The notes below the pieces were generated by a model, which was given only the letters and a program-made list of their open reading frames with translations, was not told where the DNA came from and made no database searches. A stretch of DNA of 48,204 bases, from positions 1 through 48,204 of the forward strand of contig CAJFNV010000018.1 in the NCBI GenBank assembly GCA_904395805.1, read 5' to 3'. Within the stretch, counting starts at the first letter, position 1. Each line of letters opens with the position of its first letter. This stretch comes from Candidatus Gallispira edinburgensis (GTDB lineage: Bacteria > Bacillota > Clostridia > Lachnospirales > CAG-274). This document shows, piece after piece, positions 1-8,548 of this stretch. Made by a program: the position numbers and the translations under genes.

Positions 1-13
1 CAATGTTCTAATT

Positions 14-44
14 TGTTGAAATTCCGCATCGTGGAATTTCAACA
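14..44 (-). other. 12-bp leader hairpin near the window edge
   Basis: A perfect 12-bp inverted repeat (14-25 with 33-44) encloses a 7-base loop. It sits in the leader of the transcript from P2/P1. No T-run follows, so it is not an obvious terminator; it could be part of the pre-rRNA processing region. The rest of 1-259 contains only the two promoters and their AT-rich spacer. Confidence 0.5.
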
Positions 45-117
45 TACAAGTTAGTAATTACACACCGTGCAATCTCTAACCCTTAATCATTTTCGCCATC
101 TCTGTGACAGCTTATTT

Positions 118-146
118 ATTCTATCACAACTTTAAGCTTTTGTCAA
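118..146 (-). promoter_or_regulatory. rRNA-type promoter, proximal (P2)
   Basis: On the minus strand, -35 TTGACA (141-146) and -10 TAGAAT (118-123) are separated by exactly 17 bases. It is the downstream one of two tandem near-consensus promoters. The following leader reads GCTGTCACAGAGATGGCG, which resembles pre-16S leaders of Clostridia as I remember them. The transcript would leave the window at its left edge, so an rRNA (or tRNA) operon just outside is inferred, not seen. Confidence 0.75.
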
Positions 147-216
147 GAACTTTTTTCATCTTTTTTCAAAGTTTTTTCAGTTCTTGTTTTTGTGACTTGT
201 CAGTCACAACTTGTTT

Positions 217-245
217 AGTCTATCATAACTTTTGTCATTTGTCAA
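217..245 (-). promoter_or_regulatory. rRNA-type promoter, distal (P1)
   Basis: On the minus strand, -35 TTGACA (240-245) and -10 TAGACT (217-222) have a 17-base spacer. It lies about 100 bases upstream of P2 and shares flanking sequence with it, so the pair looks like a duplicated promoter module as is usual for stable-RNA operons. It starts just after the stop codon of the DUF4250 gene. Confidence 0.7.
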
Positions 246-259
246 CAGTTTTTTTCATT

Positions 260-433
260 TTATATAAATTTATTTTCTTTCTCAGAATATATATAATTTA
301 TTGATTTTAATTTATCTATGATATCATTTTCATTAGCATTATATTCAATACAAAAATCTTGTAAATCAATATTTTTATCTCTAAGCTGAGTATTTACAAA
401 ACTCAAAAGCATTACAGGATCTTTAGGTATCAT
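260..433 (-). CDS. DUF4250 domain small protein
   Basis: A 57-residue protein starting MIPKDPVMLLSFVNTQLRD, which matches the N-terminal signature of the DUF4250 family as I know it (M-I-P-K-D-P-x-M-L-L-S). The family is small, soluble, common in Firmicutes and of unknown function. The full family length is present. Its ATG overlaps the TGA of the upstream DUF5662 gene as ATGA (430-433), so the two are very likely translated together. The gene ends just before the distal stable-RNA promoter. It is short enough to be lost by ORF length filters. Confidence 0.85.
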   Translation of the reverse strand: MIPKDPVMLLSFVNTQLRDKNIDLQDFCIEYNANENDIIDKLKSINYIYSEKENKFI

Positions 434-975
434 TTTCTTTTATCCTCTCTCAATAAATTTCTTATAAATTTAAAAGTATAATCCTCTCCCTTTTCTGAAA
501 GCATAATTAGTAATGTTTCTATAATTTTAGCTGTTTCTGGATGTATTTTTCTTACTTTTTTCTTGTTGTTATAATAATTTAAAGCATAACTATCATTATA
601 ATTTTCTTTTCCATATATTTTACTTGCTGCAACTCTGTCGCAAAACATTTCAACAACATATTTTAAAGGCATTTTCACAGGTTCCAGTTGGTGTGTTTCT
701 TTATTGTAATCCGTCCAATACTCAAAATGATGCTTATTTCTTCCCTTATGATGTATCCACGCCAAAGAATATCCATTTTTTTCTCTTGCAGCTTCATTAG
801 GACTTCTTGTTCCCTGATAATATTTTACACCTTCTATAAATTCAGTTGGACTGTATTTAGACAAATCATGAAATAATCCCTGCCATATAATACCCGATTT
901 AAAACAATGATAAATTACCTTATGTCTATGATTAGTTATTGTTATAAAATGTTTTATTAAATTTCTCAACAACAT
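430..975 (-). CDS. DUF5662 family protein
   Basis: A 181-residue soluble protein. The block HDLSKYSPTEF near residues 37-47, followed by KYYQGTRSPNEAARE and AWIHHKGRNKHHFEYW, is the conserved core of the DUF5662 family, widespread in gut Firmicutes and without known function. The many conserved His residues (HDLSK, HHKGRNKHH) suggest a metal or acid-base site; that is inference. The start is the ATG preceded by AGGATGG. It overlaps the DUF4250 gene by four bases, giving a two-gene unit between the S-layer terminator and the stable-RNA promoters. Confidence 0.8.
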   Translation of the reverse strand: MLLRNLIKHFITITNHRHKVIYHCFKSGIIWQGLFHDLSKYSPTEFIEGVKYYQGTRSPNEAAREKNGYSLAWIHHKGRNKHHFEYWTDYNKETHQLEPVKMPLKYVVEMFCDRVAASKIYGKENYNDSYALNYYNNKKKVRKIHPETAKIIETLLIMLSEKGEDYTFKFIRNLLREDKRK

Positions 976-1020
976 ATAAATACCATCCTGTTCAATTATT
1001 TAAACAAATGCAATAAAAGA

Positions 1021-1043
1021 AAGGGTTCTCAAAGAGAACCCCT
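1021..1043 (-). terminator. Terminator after the S-layer-like gene
   Basis: Stem GGGTTCTC / GAGAACCC (1023-1030 with 1034-1041) with a 3-base loop, followed on the minus strand by a T-rich stretch. It lies about 40 bases past the stop of the 1084-3600 gene. Confidence 0.8.
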
Positions 1044-1083
1044 TCATTTATTTGAAATAATATTCAACTCTTAAGAGATTTAA

Positions 1084-3600
1084 TTATTTCTCATTGTAAA
1101 TAGCTGTTCTAGTTTCAGCATCCCAAGTTACAGGTACGCCAAGTGCCTGACCTAAAGCTCTGAATGGAACATACATTCTACCGTCAACGATTTCAGCTAC
1201 AACACCATATTCCATAGTAATAGCTACACCATCAACAACCATGTTAGGACTACCAGCTGTGAACTGAATAATCTTCTGCTGAGAACCTGCAGAGTACATA
1301 ATAGTTGCAGTCTTAGATGTAGCATCCCAAGCAATCTTGCTAGAGTTGTCAGCATCTGTTACAGCTTCCTGATCTACACCAAGAGCTAATGTAACGAATC
1401 TTAATGGAACCATTGTAGAGTTAGATGAAGTCTGGATATAAGCAGCTGCATCCATTTCTACTGTTTCGCCATCCATAACAAGTGATTTTTCACCAATTGT
1501 TACTCTAACTTCACCATCAAGTGTTGGAGTTTCTGTAATGATTTCTAAGTAGTTATCAAATTCGAAACCTTCATCCTCGAATAAGTCGAAGTCCTTAGTA
1601 TCGCCCTTATTATCAGCAATCTTGCTGATATCGCCTTCAGAAACTTCAATTGTAGACTCCTGATCTACATCTTCCTGATAGTTGTTAACAACAGCATCGC
1701 CACCAACTATAATGCTGTAGCTACCATAAGGGATAGATCTAGTTGTACCAACAGCTACACCTGAAATAGTGATAGTTGAAGGAGCTGAGTAAGATTCTGA
1801 ATCAACTGTGAATGTAATTTCACCATTTCTTACCTTAAAGTTCTTAATTTCAAGTTCACCATCTACAGTTGCCTCTGTATTAGTATCATCAAAAGCTAAA
1901 TCTGATGCGTAAGTATCATCAAGCTTAATTGTAACTTCCTTATCATCCTGAAGAGCACCATAAGTGTTTTCAGTAATCTTGATATCAGCAGTTTCTACTG
2001 ACTTGTAACCAATGTTAGACTTAGTTGTAGCAGCTTCAACTGTTACAGGAGTAACAACCTTAGCGATAACTAAATCAGATAATGTATCAGCATCTAAACC
2101 AGCGCCAGATACACCAAGTGTTACATCACCAGAGAAATCAATAGATGTTGATAAGTATAACTTCATATCGAAGTAAGCAGCATTATTTTCATCTATTTCC
2201 ATATTCTGAGAAGAAAGTGAATCAAATCTTAAAGTCTGACCATCATCAACAATCTTACCAGTTGTAAATGTATCAATATATCTAGTCTTAGTAATATCGT
2301 AACCTACGATCTTAACACCCTCAGGAACTGTGAATTCAAGCTTTCTGCCTGTTAACCAAGTACCAGGAGTAGTCTCACCAAATTCGAATTCAGCTGTTAC
2401 GAAATCATCTTCATCCATATCATCAGCGAATGGAGATCTACCAGCAAAAATAGTAGTAGGTTCTTCAAGAGCAGTTAATGAGAAACCATAATCCTGTCTT
2501 TCACCAACTTTAAGAGTCTGAGAAGTAATACCAGTATCACCAGAAATTGTTACATTAATATCACCATAAGTATCATCTTCCTTAGCACTAGCTACAGCGC
2601 CCTGAATAATAATAGAAGATGTTCTTGATGAATTAAATGCAGACTTATCAGCTAAAGTAAATTCAAGAGTTCTGCCATCAATACTAATTATATCACTCTT
2701 ATTTCCATCACTATCAGTTCTCTGTGCTAAAACCTGATCAGAATTACAGTTGATACCAGCTACTACCTTACCAGCTCTAGACCATTCATAGTTACCATTT
2801 AACTTAACCTTAATAGTCTGACCATCAAATGTACCAGCAATATCTTCCTTGATTGTAATATCAGGAACTACATAAGTTTCATCAGAAGTTACATCAACAT
2901 CAGCTGCAACTACAGAAGCAGTAGTTGAACCATCAGAATCAGTAACTGTAGCTACTGTATAGTTACCGCTTGAAATTGTAGAATCATTTGAATCAATACT
3001 TACTGTTACAGCACCTTCATCACTATCTTCAGTTGTAATAGGAAGAGCTATATCATAGTAAGGAGTACCCTGAGTAACATCTGAGTTGTTCTGATTTACC
3101 TTGCTATCAGGAATTGGGAATAAGTAAACTTCAATCTGCTCAGAGTTGATATATCTGAAACCGTAAGGAAGCTTTCTTTCACCCTGATTACCTACGTTGT
3201 TAGTAAGAACAGTCTCAACTGATGCACCACCATTAACTAATGCGATAAGATCTTCATAGCTTTTGTTATTCTTTGACTCATAAACAAATGGAGCTACGTC
3301 CATTAATCTTTCGTCAAACTTACCATTTTCAACAGTTAAGATGATTGATTGACCATTAGTAACTTCAGATGTTGGTCTAACCTGTAATGATACAGCAGTA
3401 CCACTAGCTAAATCATCTTCATAGTCATCGTTATTAAGAATATCAATGCTACGATCATCAAGATTTCTGATTAAGATTTCATCATCTTTAATGCTTGTAT
3501 TGCTCTGGCTTAAAGAGTTACTTGAAGCAGCCATTGCGCTCATTGGAAGCATAGCAACTGTCATAACTGCAGCTAAAGCAAGTGCAATTTTTCTTTTCAT
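1084..3600 (-). CDS. S-layer-like secreted protein with C-terminal copper-amine-oxidase-N domain
   Basis: An 838-residue exported protein. Residues 1-24 form a signal peptide ending AMA-AS. A long Thr/Ser/Asp-rich, beta-rich body with repeated Ig-like stretches follows. The last roughly 140 residues carry a copper-amine-oxidase-N type domain (TMVPLRFVTLALGV and MYVPFRALGQALGVPVTWD), a wall or surface module in Clostridia that is not itself an oxidase. It has its own consensus promoter, a short 5' leader with a GAGGC/GCCTC hairpin, an AGGAGG ribosome site and a strong terminator, and uses a restricted codon set. I infer an abundant surface-layer or envelope protein. No SLH or LPXTG motif is visible. 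Confidence 0.75.
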   Translation of the reverse strand: MKRKIALALAAVMTVAMLPMSAMAASSNSLSQSNTSIKDDEILIRNLDDRSIDILNNDDYEDDLASGTAVSLQVRPTSEVTNGQSIILTVENGKFDERLMDVAPFVYESKNNKSYEDLIALVNGGASVETVLTNNVGNQGERKLPYGFRYINSEQIEVYLFPIPDSKVNQNNSDVTQGTPYYDIALPITTEDSDEGAVTVSIDSNDSTISSGNYTVATVTDSDGSTTASVVAADVDVTSDETYVVPDITIKEDIAGTFDGQTIKVKLNGNYEWSRAGKVVAGINCNSDQVLAQRTDSDGNKSDIISIDGRTLEFTLADKSAFNSSRTSSIIIQGAVASAKEDDTYGDINVTISGDTGITSQTLKVGERQDYGFSLTALEEPTTIFAGRSPFADDMDEDDFVTAEFEFGETTPGTWLTGRKLEFTVPEGVKIVGYDITKTRYIDTFTTGKIVDDGQTLRFDSLSSQNMEIDENNAAYFDMKLYLSTSIDFSGDVTLGVSGAGLDADTLSDLVIAKVVTPVTVEAATTKSNIGYKSVETADIKITENTYGALQDDKEVTIKLDDTYASDLAFDDTNTEATVDGELEIKNFKVRNGEITFTVDSESYSAPSTITISGVAVGTTRSIPYGSYSIIVGGDAVVNNYQEDVDQESTIEVSEGDISKIADNKGDTKDFDLFEDEGFEFDNYLEIITETPTLDGEVRVTIGEKSLVMDGETVEMDAAAYIQTSSNSTMVPLRFVTLALGVDQEAVTDADNSSKIAWDATSKTATIMYSAGSQQKIIQFTAGSPNMVVDGVAITMEYGVVAEIVDGRMYVPFRALGQALGVPVTWDAETRTAIYNEK

Positions 3601-3666
3601 TGTTTTTTCCTCCTTATGAAAAATAAAGTGTAGAGGCTTAGCATATTTTGCCTCATTTACAAAAGT

Positions 3667-3695
3667 ATTATAGCATTACACACTTAACTAGTCAA
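3667..3695 (-). promoter_or_regulatory. Promoter of the S-layer-like gene
   Basis: On the minus strand, -35 TTGACT (3690-3695), a 17-base spacer and -10 TATAAT (3667-3672). The start point would give a leader of about 60 bases containing the hairpin GAGGC...GCCTC (about 3631-3652) and the AGGAGG site. Confidence 0.8.
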
Positions 3696-3995
3696 CTGAT
3701 TTTTTTAAATGTAATATTAATGTAACATTTGTTTATTGACCACCAGGTGTCTTGCTTGATTAACAATATATCACCTTTTAACATTAAAATCAAGGGGTTT
3801 CGGGGATTTGTAAATTGACTGTAATATTTGTGATATTTAAGTAACAGATATAAATGTTTAAGAAATGTTACGAAATTCTTCTGTAATATACTACTGTACT
3901 ATTACTTTACCTGATACCCCTGATAATATATCTTCCATAACGACAGATCAAATTTAACTTATTATAAACTATTTTATAATTTCTGAATTTATAAT
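3696..3995. other. AT-rich upstream region with TGTTAC-like repeats
   Basis: About 300 bases with no supportable gene. It holds several variants of TGTTAC/GTAACA on both strands (near 3720, 3840 and 3866) and a small palindrome CACCAGGTG near 3740. These could be regulator sites for the S-layer promoter, but no known consensus is matched. Confidence 0.3.
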
Positions 3996-4034
3996 AAAAA
4001 AATATGGCATAAGTCTGTAAAACCTATGCCATAT
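3996..4034 (-). terminator. Terminator of the ABC ATPase gene
   Basis: A perfect 10-bp stem ATATGGCATA / TATGCCATAT (4002-4011 with 4025-4034), followed on the minus strand by seven T residues. It lies 20 bases past the stop codon. Confidence 0.9.
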
Positions 4035-4054
4035 AAATAAGTTATAAATTCAAA

Positions 4055-5167
4055 TTAATTGCAAATTGTCAATTCTGTTGCCTTATCAAATAAGTGAATT
4101 CTGTTTACATCAAAAGCTACCTTAATATTATCGCCAACCTTTGCTGTACTTCTTGAATCAACTCTTGCTGTAACATTCTGACCGTCAATAACTAAGAAGA
4201 GGTTAGTTTCAGCACCAAGTAATTCAGTTACTTCAACATCTGCATTTACAATGCTGTCTGCTGATGTGCTTAAGAAGATATCTTCATCATGAACATCTTC
4301 AGGTCTGATTCCCATAACTACTTCTTTGCCTACATATCCGCCGTCAATTAAAGCCTTAGTCTTATATTCAGGTAACTTAAATGAATACTTGCCAAAATTA
4401 ACAGTAACATCTGAACCATTCTTAGCTACAGTTGCATTTATAAAATTCATCTGAGGAGAACCTATGAATCCTGCAACAAATAAATTATCCGGCTTATTAT
4501 AAAGATTCTGAGGAGTATCTACCTGCTGAATAACGCCATCCTTAAGAACTACGATACGAGTACCAAGAGTCATAGCCTCTGTCTGGTCATGTGTAACATA
4601 GATAAATGTAGTCTGTAATTTCTGATGAAGTTTAGAGATCTCACTTCTCATCTGAACTCTTAATTTAGCATCAAGGTTTGAAAGAGGTTCGTCCATAAGG
4701 AAAACCTTTGGTGAACGTACAATAGCACGGCCCATTGCAACTCTCTGTCTCTGACCACCGGAAAGAGCCTTTGGCTTTCTGTCTAATAAGTGATCAATAT
4801 CAAGAATCTTAGCAGCTTCTCTAACCTTCTTATCAATTTCTGCCTTAGGTACCTTTCTTAACTTAAGAGCAAAAGCCATATTATCATAAACAGTCATATG
4901 AGGATAAAGAGCATAGTTCTGGAAAACCATTGCTATATCCCTGTTCTTAGGATCAACTGTATTACAAAGCTTGTCACCGATCCATAATTCACCGCTTGAA
5001 ATATCCTCAAGACCTGCAATCATTCTGAGTGTTGTTGACTTACCACATCCTGAAGGTCCAACGAAAATTATAAATTCCTTATCTGCTATATCGAGATTAA
5101 AATTCTTTACAGCAACAAAACCGTTAGGATACTTCTTAACAATATTCTTTAACTTTAATTCAGCCAT
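4055..5167 (-). CDS. msmX: Sugar ABC transporter ATPase, UgpC/MsmX family
   Basis: A 370-residue cytoplasmic ATPase that powers carbohydrate ABC importers. Walker A GPSGCGKST is at residues 37-45, signature LSGGQRQRVAMGRA near 134, Walker B VFLMDEPLSNLD and switch His in THDQTEA follow. The C-terminal third is the TOBE/OB region of the MalK-UgpC-MsmX group. I choose the ATG at 5167 because AAGGAGGA lies 9 bases upstream; the longer frame to 5209 has no ribosome site. No permease or solute-binding genes are adjacent, as expected for the shared MsmX-type ATPase serving several sugar transporters. The exact symbol is a family-level assignment. Confidence 0.9.
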   Translation of the reverse strand: MAELKLKNIVKKYPNGFVAVKNFNLDIADKEFIIFVGPSGCGKSTTLRMIAGLEDISSGELWIGDKLCNTVDPKNRDIAMVFQNYALYPHMTVYDNMAFALKLRKVPKAEIDKKVREAAKILDIDHLLDRKPKALSGGQRQRVAMGRAIVRSPKVFLMDEPLSNLDAKLRVQMRSEISKLHQKLQTTFIYVTHDQTEAMTLGTRIVVLKDGVIQQVDTPQNLYNKPDNLFVAGFIGSPQMNFINATVAKNGSDVTVNFGKYSFKLPEYKTKALIDGGYVGKEVVMGIRPEDVHDEDIFLSTSADSIVNADVEVTELLGAETNLFLVIDGQNVTARVDSRSTAKVGDNIKVAFDVNRIHLFDKATELTICN

Positions 5168-5490
5168 TCTTATATTCCTCCTTAATTTATAGGAACTGCA
5201 TAGTCCCACTGATCTTGATATTATAATAACTTATTTTCAGAAAACTCTCTATATCATATTTACACAAATAAATAAAATTAATTTTATGCAATTCGCTAAT
5301 TAAAAAAAAATTTTTATATAAATTTATAAAATTCAGCTTTTTTTAATATATTTTAAATAAGATTTTTTATAAAAATAGGTAATAATTAACAATATATACA
5401 TAAAAAAGTAAACTTTAACAACATTAAACTGAAAAAATCACAAATATTTGTATATTAAATATATTGATTTTATTTCTATTTTATAAGCAA
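5168..5490. other. AT-rich intergenic region without genes
   Basis: I see no gene here. The right half is almost pure A/T. A TATAAT on the minus strand near 5220 could be the -10 of the ATPase promoter, but no good -35 accompanies it. Confidence 0.3.
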
Positions 5491-5527
5491 GAAAGATACC
5501 TTGAATTTAATATTCAAGATATCTTTC
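5491..5527 (-). terminator. Hairpin after the AI-2E family gene
   Basis: A long imperfect stem GAAAGATA-CTTGAAT / ATTCAAG-TATCTTTC lies seven bases past the stop codon at 5534. The T-run on the minus strand is weak, so termination may be partial or Rho-independent only in part. Confidence 0.6.
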
Positions 5528-5533
5528 ATTAAC

Positions 5534-6694
5534 TCATTTATTTATATAATCATCTATGTTAACGCCATTTTTAACAATTCTTTTGTTAACCCACTGTTTA
5601 AAAAGCGTATATAATATAGAAGATAAAGGTATGAATATCAGCATACCAATCACACCAAATAAGTTTCCTCCTAATGTTACAGCTACAAGCACCCATATCG
5701 AAGGTAAACCTACAGAACTTCCTACTACATGAGGATAAATCAGATTTCCCTCTATTTGCTGTATAATAAGAAAAATAATTACAAAAATCAAAGCCTTAAC
5801 AGGACTTATCATCAAGATCAGCAGAGCAGAAATAACACATCCGATAAAAGCTCCCACAATAGGTATCAAAGCAGTAAAAGCAATAAGAACACCTATAAGC
5901 AAACTATACGGCATACCGCATATAGAAAGCACTATAAAGAACATAAATCCTAATATACATGCCTCAAGACACTGTCCCGTAACAAAATTAGAAAATGTTT
6001 TATAACTTAACTTTGCAACATTTAAAGTCATTTCAGCATATTTTTTAGGAATTAAGGCAAACAGGACCTTTGTAGCCTGAACTGACAATTTTTCCTTCTG
6101 TATTAATATATATATAGCAAAAATAATGCCGATAACAATATTAACAGTTGTACTGAATATAGTTGTAACCACTCCTATGGTTGAATTTAAAACACTTCCG
6201 CCGCTTTTAAGGAAATTACCCATATAATTAAAAATTGTCTGCCAGTCTAAATTTCTGAATTCTTCAATATAACTTGCAGCTTCATCACTCTTAAAAACGT
6301 CCTTAAAAAACTCAACAGCTTTTGGTATAAATGAATATATATTATTTCTTATACTGTAAAAAGTTAAAACGAGCTGGGGAACAACAATATTAACAACGGC
6401 AGCCACAATAACTATCAATATAATTATTGACAAAACAAGGCTTATTGGTCTTGCTAATTTTTTTGGTACTTTATCTTTTAATATTTTATTATTAAATATT
6501 CTGTTTTCTATAGCTTTCATTGGAACATTTAAAACAAAAGCTATAGCTCCGCCTATAAAAAATGGTATAGAAATTCCGCACGCAATACTAATATAATATA
6601 AAATAATAGATACATTTTGAAAAGCAGTATATATTAATATTGTCAGAACTATTATAAGCAGCAGGCTCTTCATATTATCTTTATTTAAATTCAA
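5534..6694 (-). CDS. AI-2E family transporter (PerM-like permease)
   Basis: A 386-residue integral membrane protein of the AI-2E/PerM exporter family. Hydrophobic segments cover residues about 9-60, 82-110, and a C-terminal cluster from about 185 to 375, with the family motif region ALIPIVGAFIG and IEGNLIYPHVVG. A central soluble loop (about 110-180) separates the two membrane halves, as in the family. The start is TTG with GGGGGA upstream. It follows serS and the DUF896 gene with 14-base spacing, so it is probably the last gene of that operon. The family name does not prove autoinducer-2 export; the substrate is unknown. Confidence 0.85.
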   Translation of the reverse strand: MNLNKDNMKSLLLIIVLTILIYTAFQNVSIILYYISIACGISIPFFIGGAIAFVLNVPMKAIENRIFNNKILKDKVPKKLARPISLVLSIIILIVIVAAVVNIVVPQLVLTFYSIRNNIYSFIPKAVEFFKDVFKSDEAASYIEEFRNLDWQTIFNYMGNFLKSGGSVLNSTIGVVTTIFSTTVNIVIGIIFAIYILIQKEKLSVQATKVLFALIPKKYAEMTLNVAKLSYKTFSNFVTGQCLEACILGFMFFIVLSICGMPYSLLIGVLIAFTALIPIVGAFIGCVISALLILMISPVKALIFVIIFLIIQQIEGNLIYPHVVGSSVGLPSIWVLVAVTLGGNLFGVIGMLIFIPLSSILYTLFKQWVNKRIVKNGVNIDDYINK

Positions 6695-6708
6695 TATTTA
6701 ATATCCCC

Positions 6709-6921
6709 CTATTTGACTTTCTTGACCTTTACCTTATTTCCCTTTTCATCAACAATATACATATTATCTAAATAATTTTTCTTAAATCCTTCTTTAAAAA
6801 GTTCAATATACTCTTTTCTGAGCTGACTTCTTTTTTCTACTTCTTCAGGAGTTAATCCTATTGTCTTATCTTTATGTGCCAAATGATTTATTTCATTAAT
6901 AAGTTCTTCCATTCTACTCAT
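6709..6921 (-). CDS. DUF896 / UPF0291 small protein (YnzC-like)
   Basis: A 70-residue soluble helical protein. The pattern INEINHLAHKDKTIGLTPEE followed by RSQLRKEYIELFKEGFKKNY is the DUF896 fold, known from Bacillus YnzC as a small helical hairpin of unclear role. A lysine-rich tail (KVKVKKVK) is present. AGGTG precedes the ATG. It sits 11 bases after serS and 14 before the AI-2E gene, hence cotranscribed under the serS T-box. Confidence 0.85.
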   Translation of the reverse strand: MSRMEELINEINHLAHKDKTIGLTPEEVEKRSQLRKEYIELFKEGFKKNYLDNMYIVDEKGNKVKVKKVK

Positions 6922-6932
6922 AGAACACCTCT

Positions 6933-8219
6933 TTATTTACTTGGAGTAATAATTGTTTTTCCTCCCATATATGGCTGTAATGCCTTTGGAATATTTACGG
7001 AACCATCTTCATTCAAATTATTTTCAAGGAAAGCTATCAACATTCTTGGAGGAGCAACACAAGTATTATTTAATGTATGAGCAAAATATTTACCCTTTTC
7101 TCCATGAACTCTTATTTTAAGTCTTCTTGCCTGTGCATCTCCTAAGTTAGAGCAGCTTCCAACCTCAAAATATTTTTTCTGTCTTGGTGACCATGCTTCA
7201 ACATCTACTGACTTTACCTTTAAATCAGCTAAATCTCCTGAACAGCATTCAAGAGTTCTTACAGGAATATCAAGACTTCTGAAGAAATCAACGGTATTCT
7301 GCCAGAGTTTATCAAACCACATCGGACTTTCCTCCGGCTGACAAACAACTATCATTTCCTGTTTTTCAAACTGATGTATTCTGTATACACCTCTTTCTTC
7401 TATACCATGAGCTCCCTTTTCCTTTCTGAAACAAGGAGAAAAGCTTGTTAAAGTCTGGGGTAAATCTTCATCCTTTAAAATTGTATCAATGAATTTTCCA
7501 ATCATTGAGTGTTCACTTGTGCCGATCAGGAATAAATCCTCTCCTTCGATTTTATACATCATTGAATCCATTTCAGCAAAAGACATTACACCTGTAACCA
7601 CATTACTTCTTATCATATAAGGAGGTATACAGTAGGTAAAACCTCTGTCGATCATAAAATCTCTTGCATAAGCTGTTACAGCTGAATGAAGTCTTGCCAC
7701 ATCACCCATTAAATAATAAAAACCGTTTCCTGCAACTTTTCTGGCTGAGTCAAGATCAATACCATTTAATCTTTCCATGATTTCAGTATGATAAGGTATT
7801 TCAAAATCAGGAACTACAGGTTCACCGTATCTTTGAACTTCAACATTTTCACTGTCATCTTTACCTATTGGAACACTTGGATCTATAATATTCGGAATAA
7901 CCATCATTATTTCAGTTATTTCCTTCTGCAGAGTCTGTTCCTGTTCTTCCAATACAGAAAGTCTTTCTCCCTGCTTATTCACTTCTTCTTTAACTGCCTC
8001 TGCTTCTTCTTTCTTACCCTGACCCATTAAAGCCCCAATTTGTTTTGAAAGTTTCTTCCTTTCAGCTCTTAATGAATCTGCTTCCTGTTGAGCAGCTCTT
8101 GCCTTCTTATCCAAATCAATAACTTTATCTACAAGTTCAAGTTTGTTGTCCTGAAACTTCTTTTTGATATTTTCTTTTACTGCCTCGGGATTTTCTCTTA
8201 AAAATTTAATATCGATCAT
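6933..8219 (-). CDS. serS: Seryl-tRNA synthetase
   Basis: A 428-residue class II synthetase that charges tRNA-Ser. The N-terminal 110 residues form the expected antiparallel coiled-coil arm (heptads rich in K/E/Q). Motif 2 reads CFRKEKGAHGIEERGVYRIHQF and motif 3 NNTCVAPPRMLIAFLENN, both diverging from the usual bacterial forms (R-x-E-A-G and N-G-T-x-L-A-x-x-R). The class residues (motif 2 Arg, motif 3 Arg) are kept, so it should be active. GGAGG precedes the ATG. Expression is controlled by the T-box leader at 8240-8493. Confidence 0.95.
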   Translation of the reverse strand: MIDIKFLRENPEAVKENIKKKFQDNKLELVDKVIDLDKKARAAQQEADSLRAERKKLSKQIGALMGQGKKEEAEAVKEEVNKQGERLSVLEEQEQTLQKEITEIMMVIPNIIDPSVPIGKDDSENVEVQRYGEPVVPDFEIPYHTEIMERLNGIDLDSARKVAGNGFYYLMGDVARLHSAVTAYARDFMIDRGFTYCIPPYMIRSNVVTGVMSFAEMDSMMYKIEGEDLFLIGTSEHSMIGKFIDTILKDEDLPQTLTSFSPCFRKEKGAHGIEERGVYRIHQFEKQEMIVVCQPEESPMWFDKLWQNTVDFFRSLDIPVRTLECCSGDLADLKVKSVDVEAWSPRQKKYFEVGSCSNLGDAQARRLKIRVHGEKGKYFAHTLNNTCVAPPRMLIAFLENNLNEDGSVNIPKALQPYMGGKTIITPSK

Positions 8220-8239
8220 TTTATTTCCTCCGTAATTTT

Positions 8240-8493
8240 AAATATAAAAATCCCATACGTTAAACGTATGGGACGAATTACCGTGTTGCCACCCAAATTG
8301 CAAATTATATAAATAACTTGCCTCTCTTTAAAGCTGTAAAGGGCTTTACCCTTTGACTTTCATCAAAATACCTGTTTATTATAAACTCAAAAGATGGAAC
8401 GCTAAATCCGATAATTATCTCACACCAACCGATAACTCTCTTAATATCAAATTTTAGCTTAGTCTTTTTCAAAGGTATATTAATATTTGATTA
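8240..8493 (-). promoter_or_regulatory. T-box riboswitch leader of serS
   Basis: The minus strand contains the T-box core GGGTGGCAACACGG (8281-8294), which pairs with the NCCA end of uncharged tRNA in the antiterminator. It is followed by an intrinsic terminator with a 10-bp stem (8251-8260 with 8264-8273) and a T-run (8240-8250). Upstream lies a Stem-I-like region with an AGAGAG element near 8430. I cannot fix the specifier codon by eye: UCG, AGC and UCC triplets all occur on the 3' side. The downstream gene identity makes a serine specifier expected. Confidence 0.9.
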
Positions 8494-8499
8494 GTTTAT

Positions 8500-8527
8500 A
8501 TTATAACACATATAGGAAAAATTTCAA
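8500..8527 (-). promoter_or_regulatory. Promoter of the serS operon
   Basis: On the minus strand, -35 TTGAAA (8522-8527), 16-base spacer, -10 TATAAT (8500-8505), placing the start just upstream of the T-box leader. Confidence 0.7.
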
Positions 8528-8548
8528 GCAATTTTTTTAATATTTTTA

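Noticed and set aside
104..304. Plus-strand 66-residue frame
   Set aside because: It is the reverse of the tandem stable-RNA promoters and the end of the DUF4250 gene; T-rich, no ribosome site.
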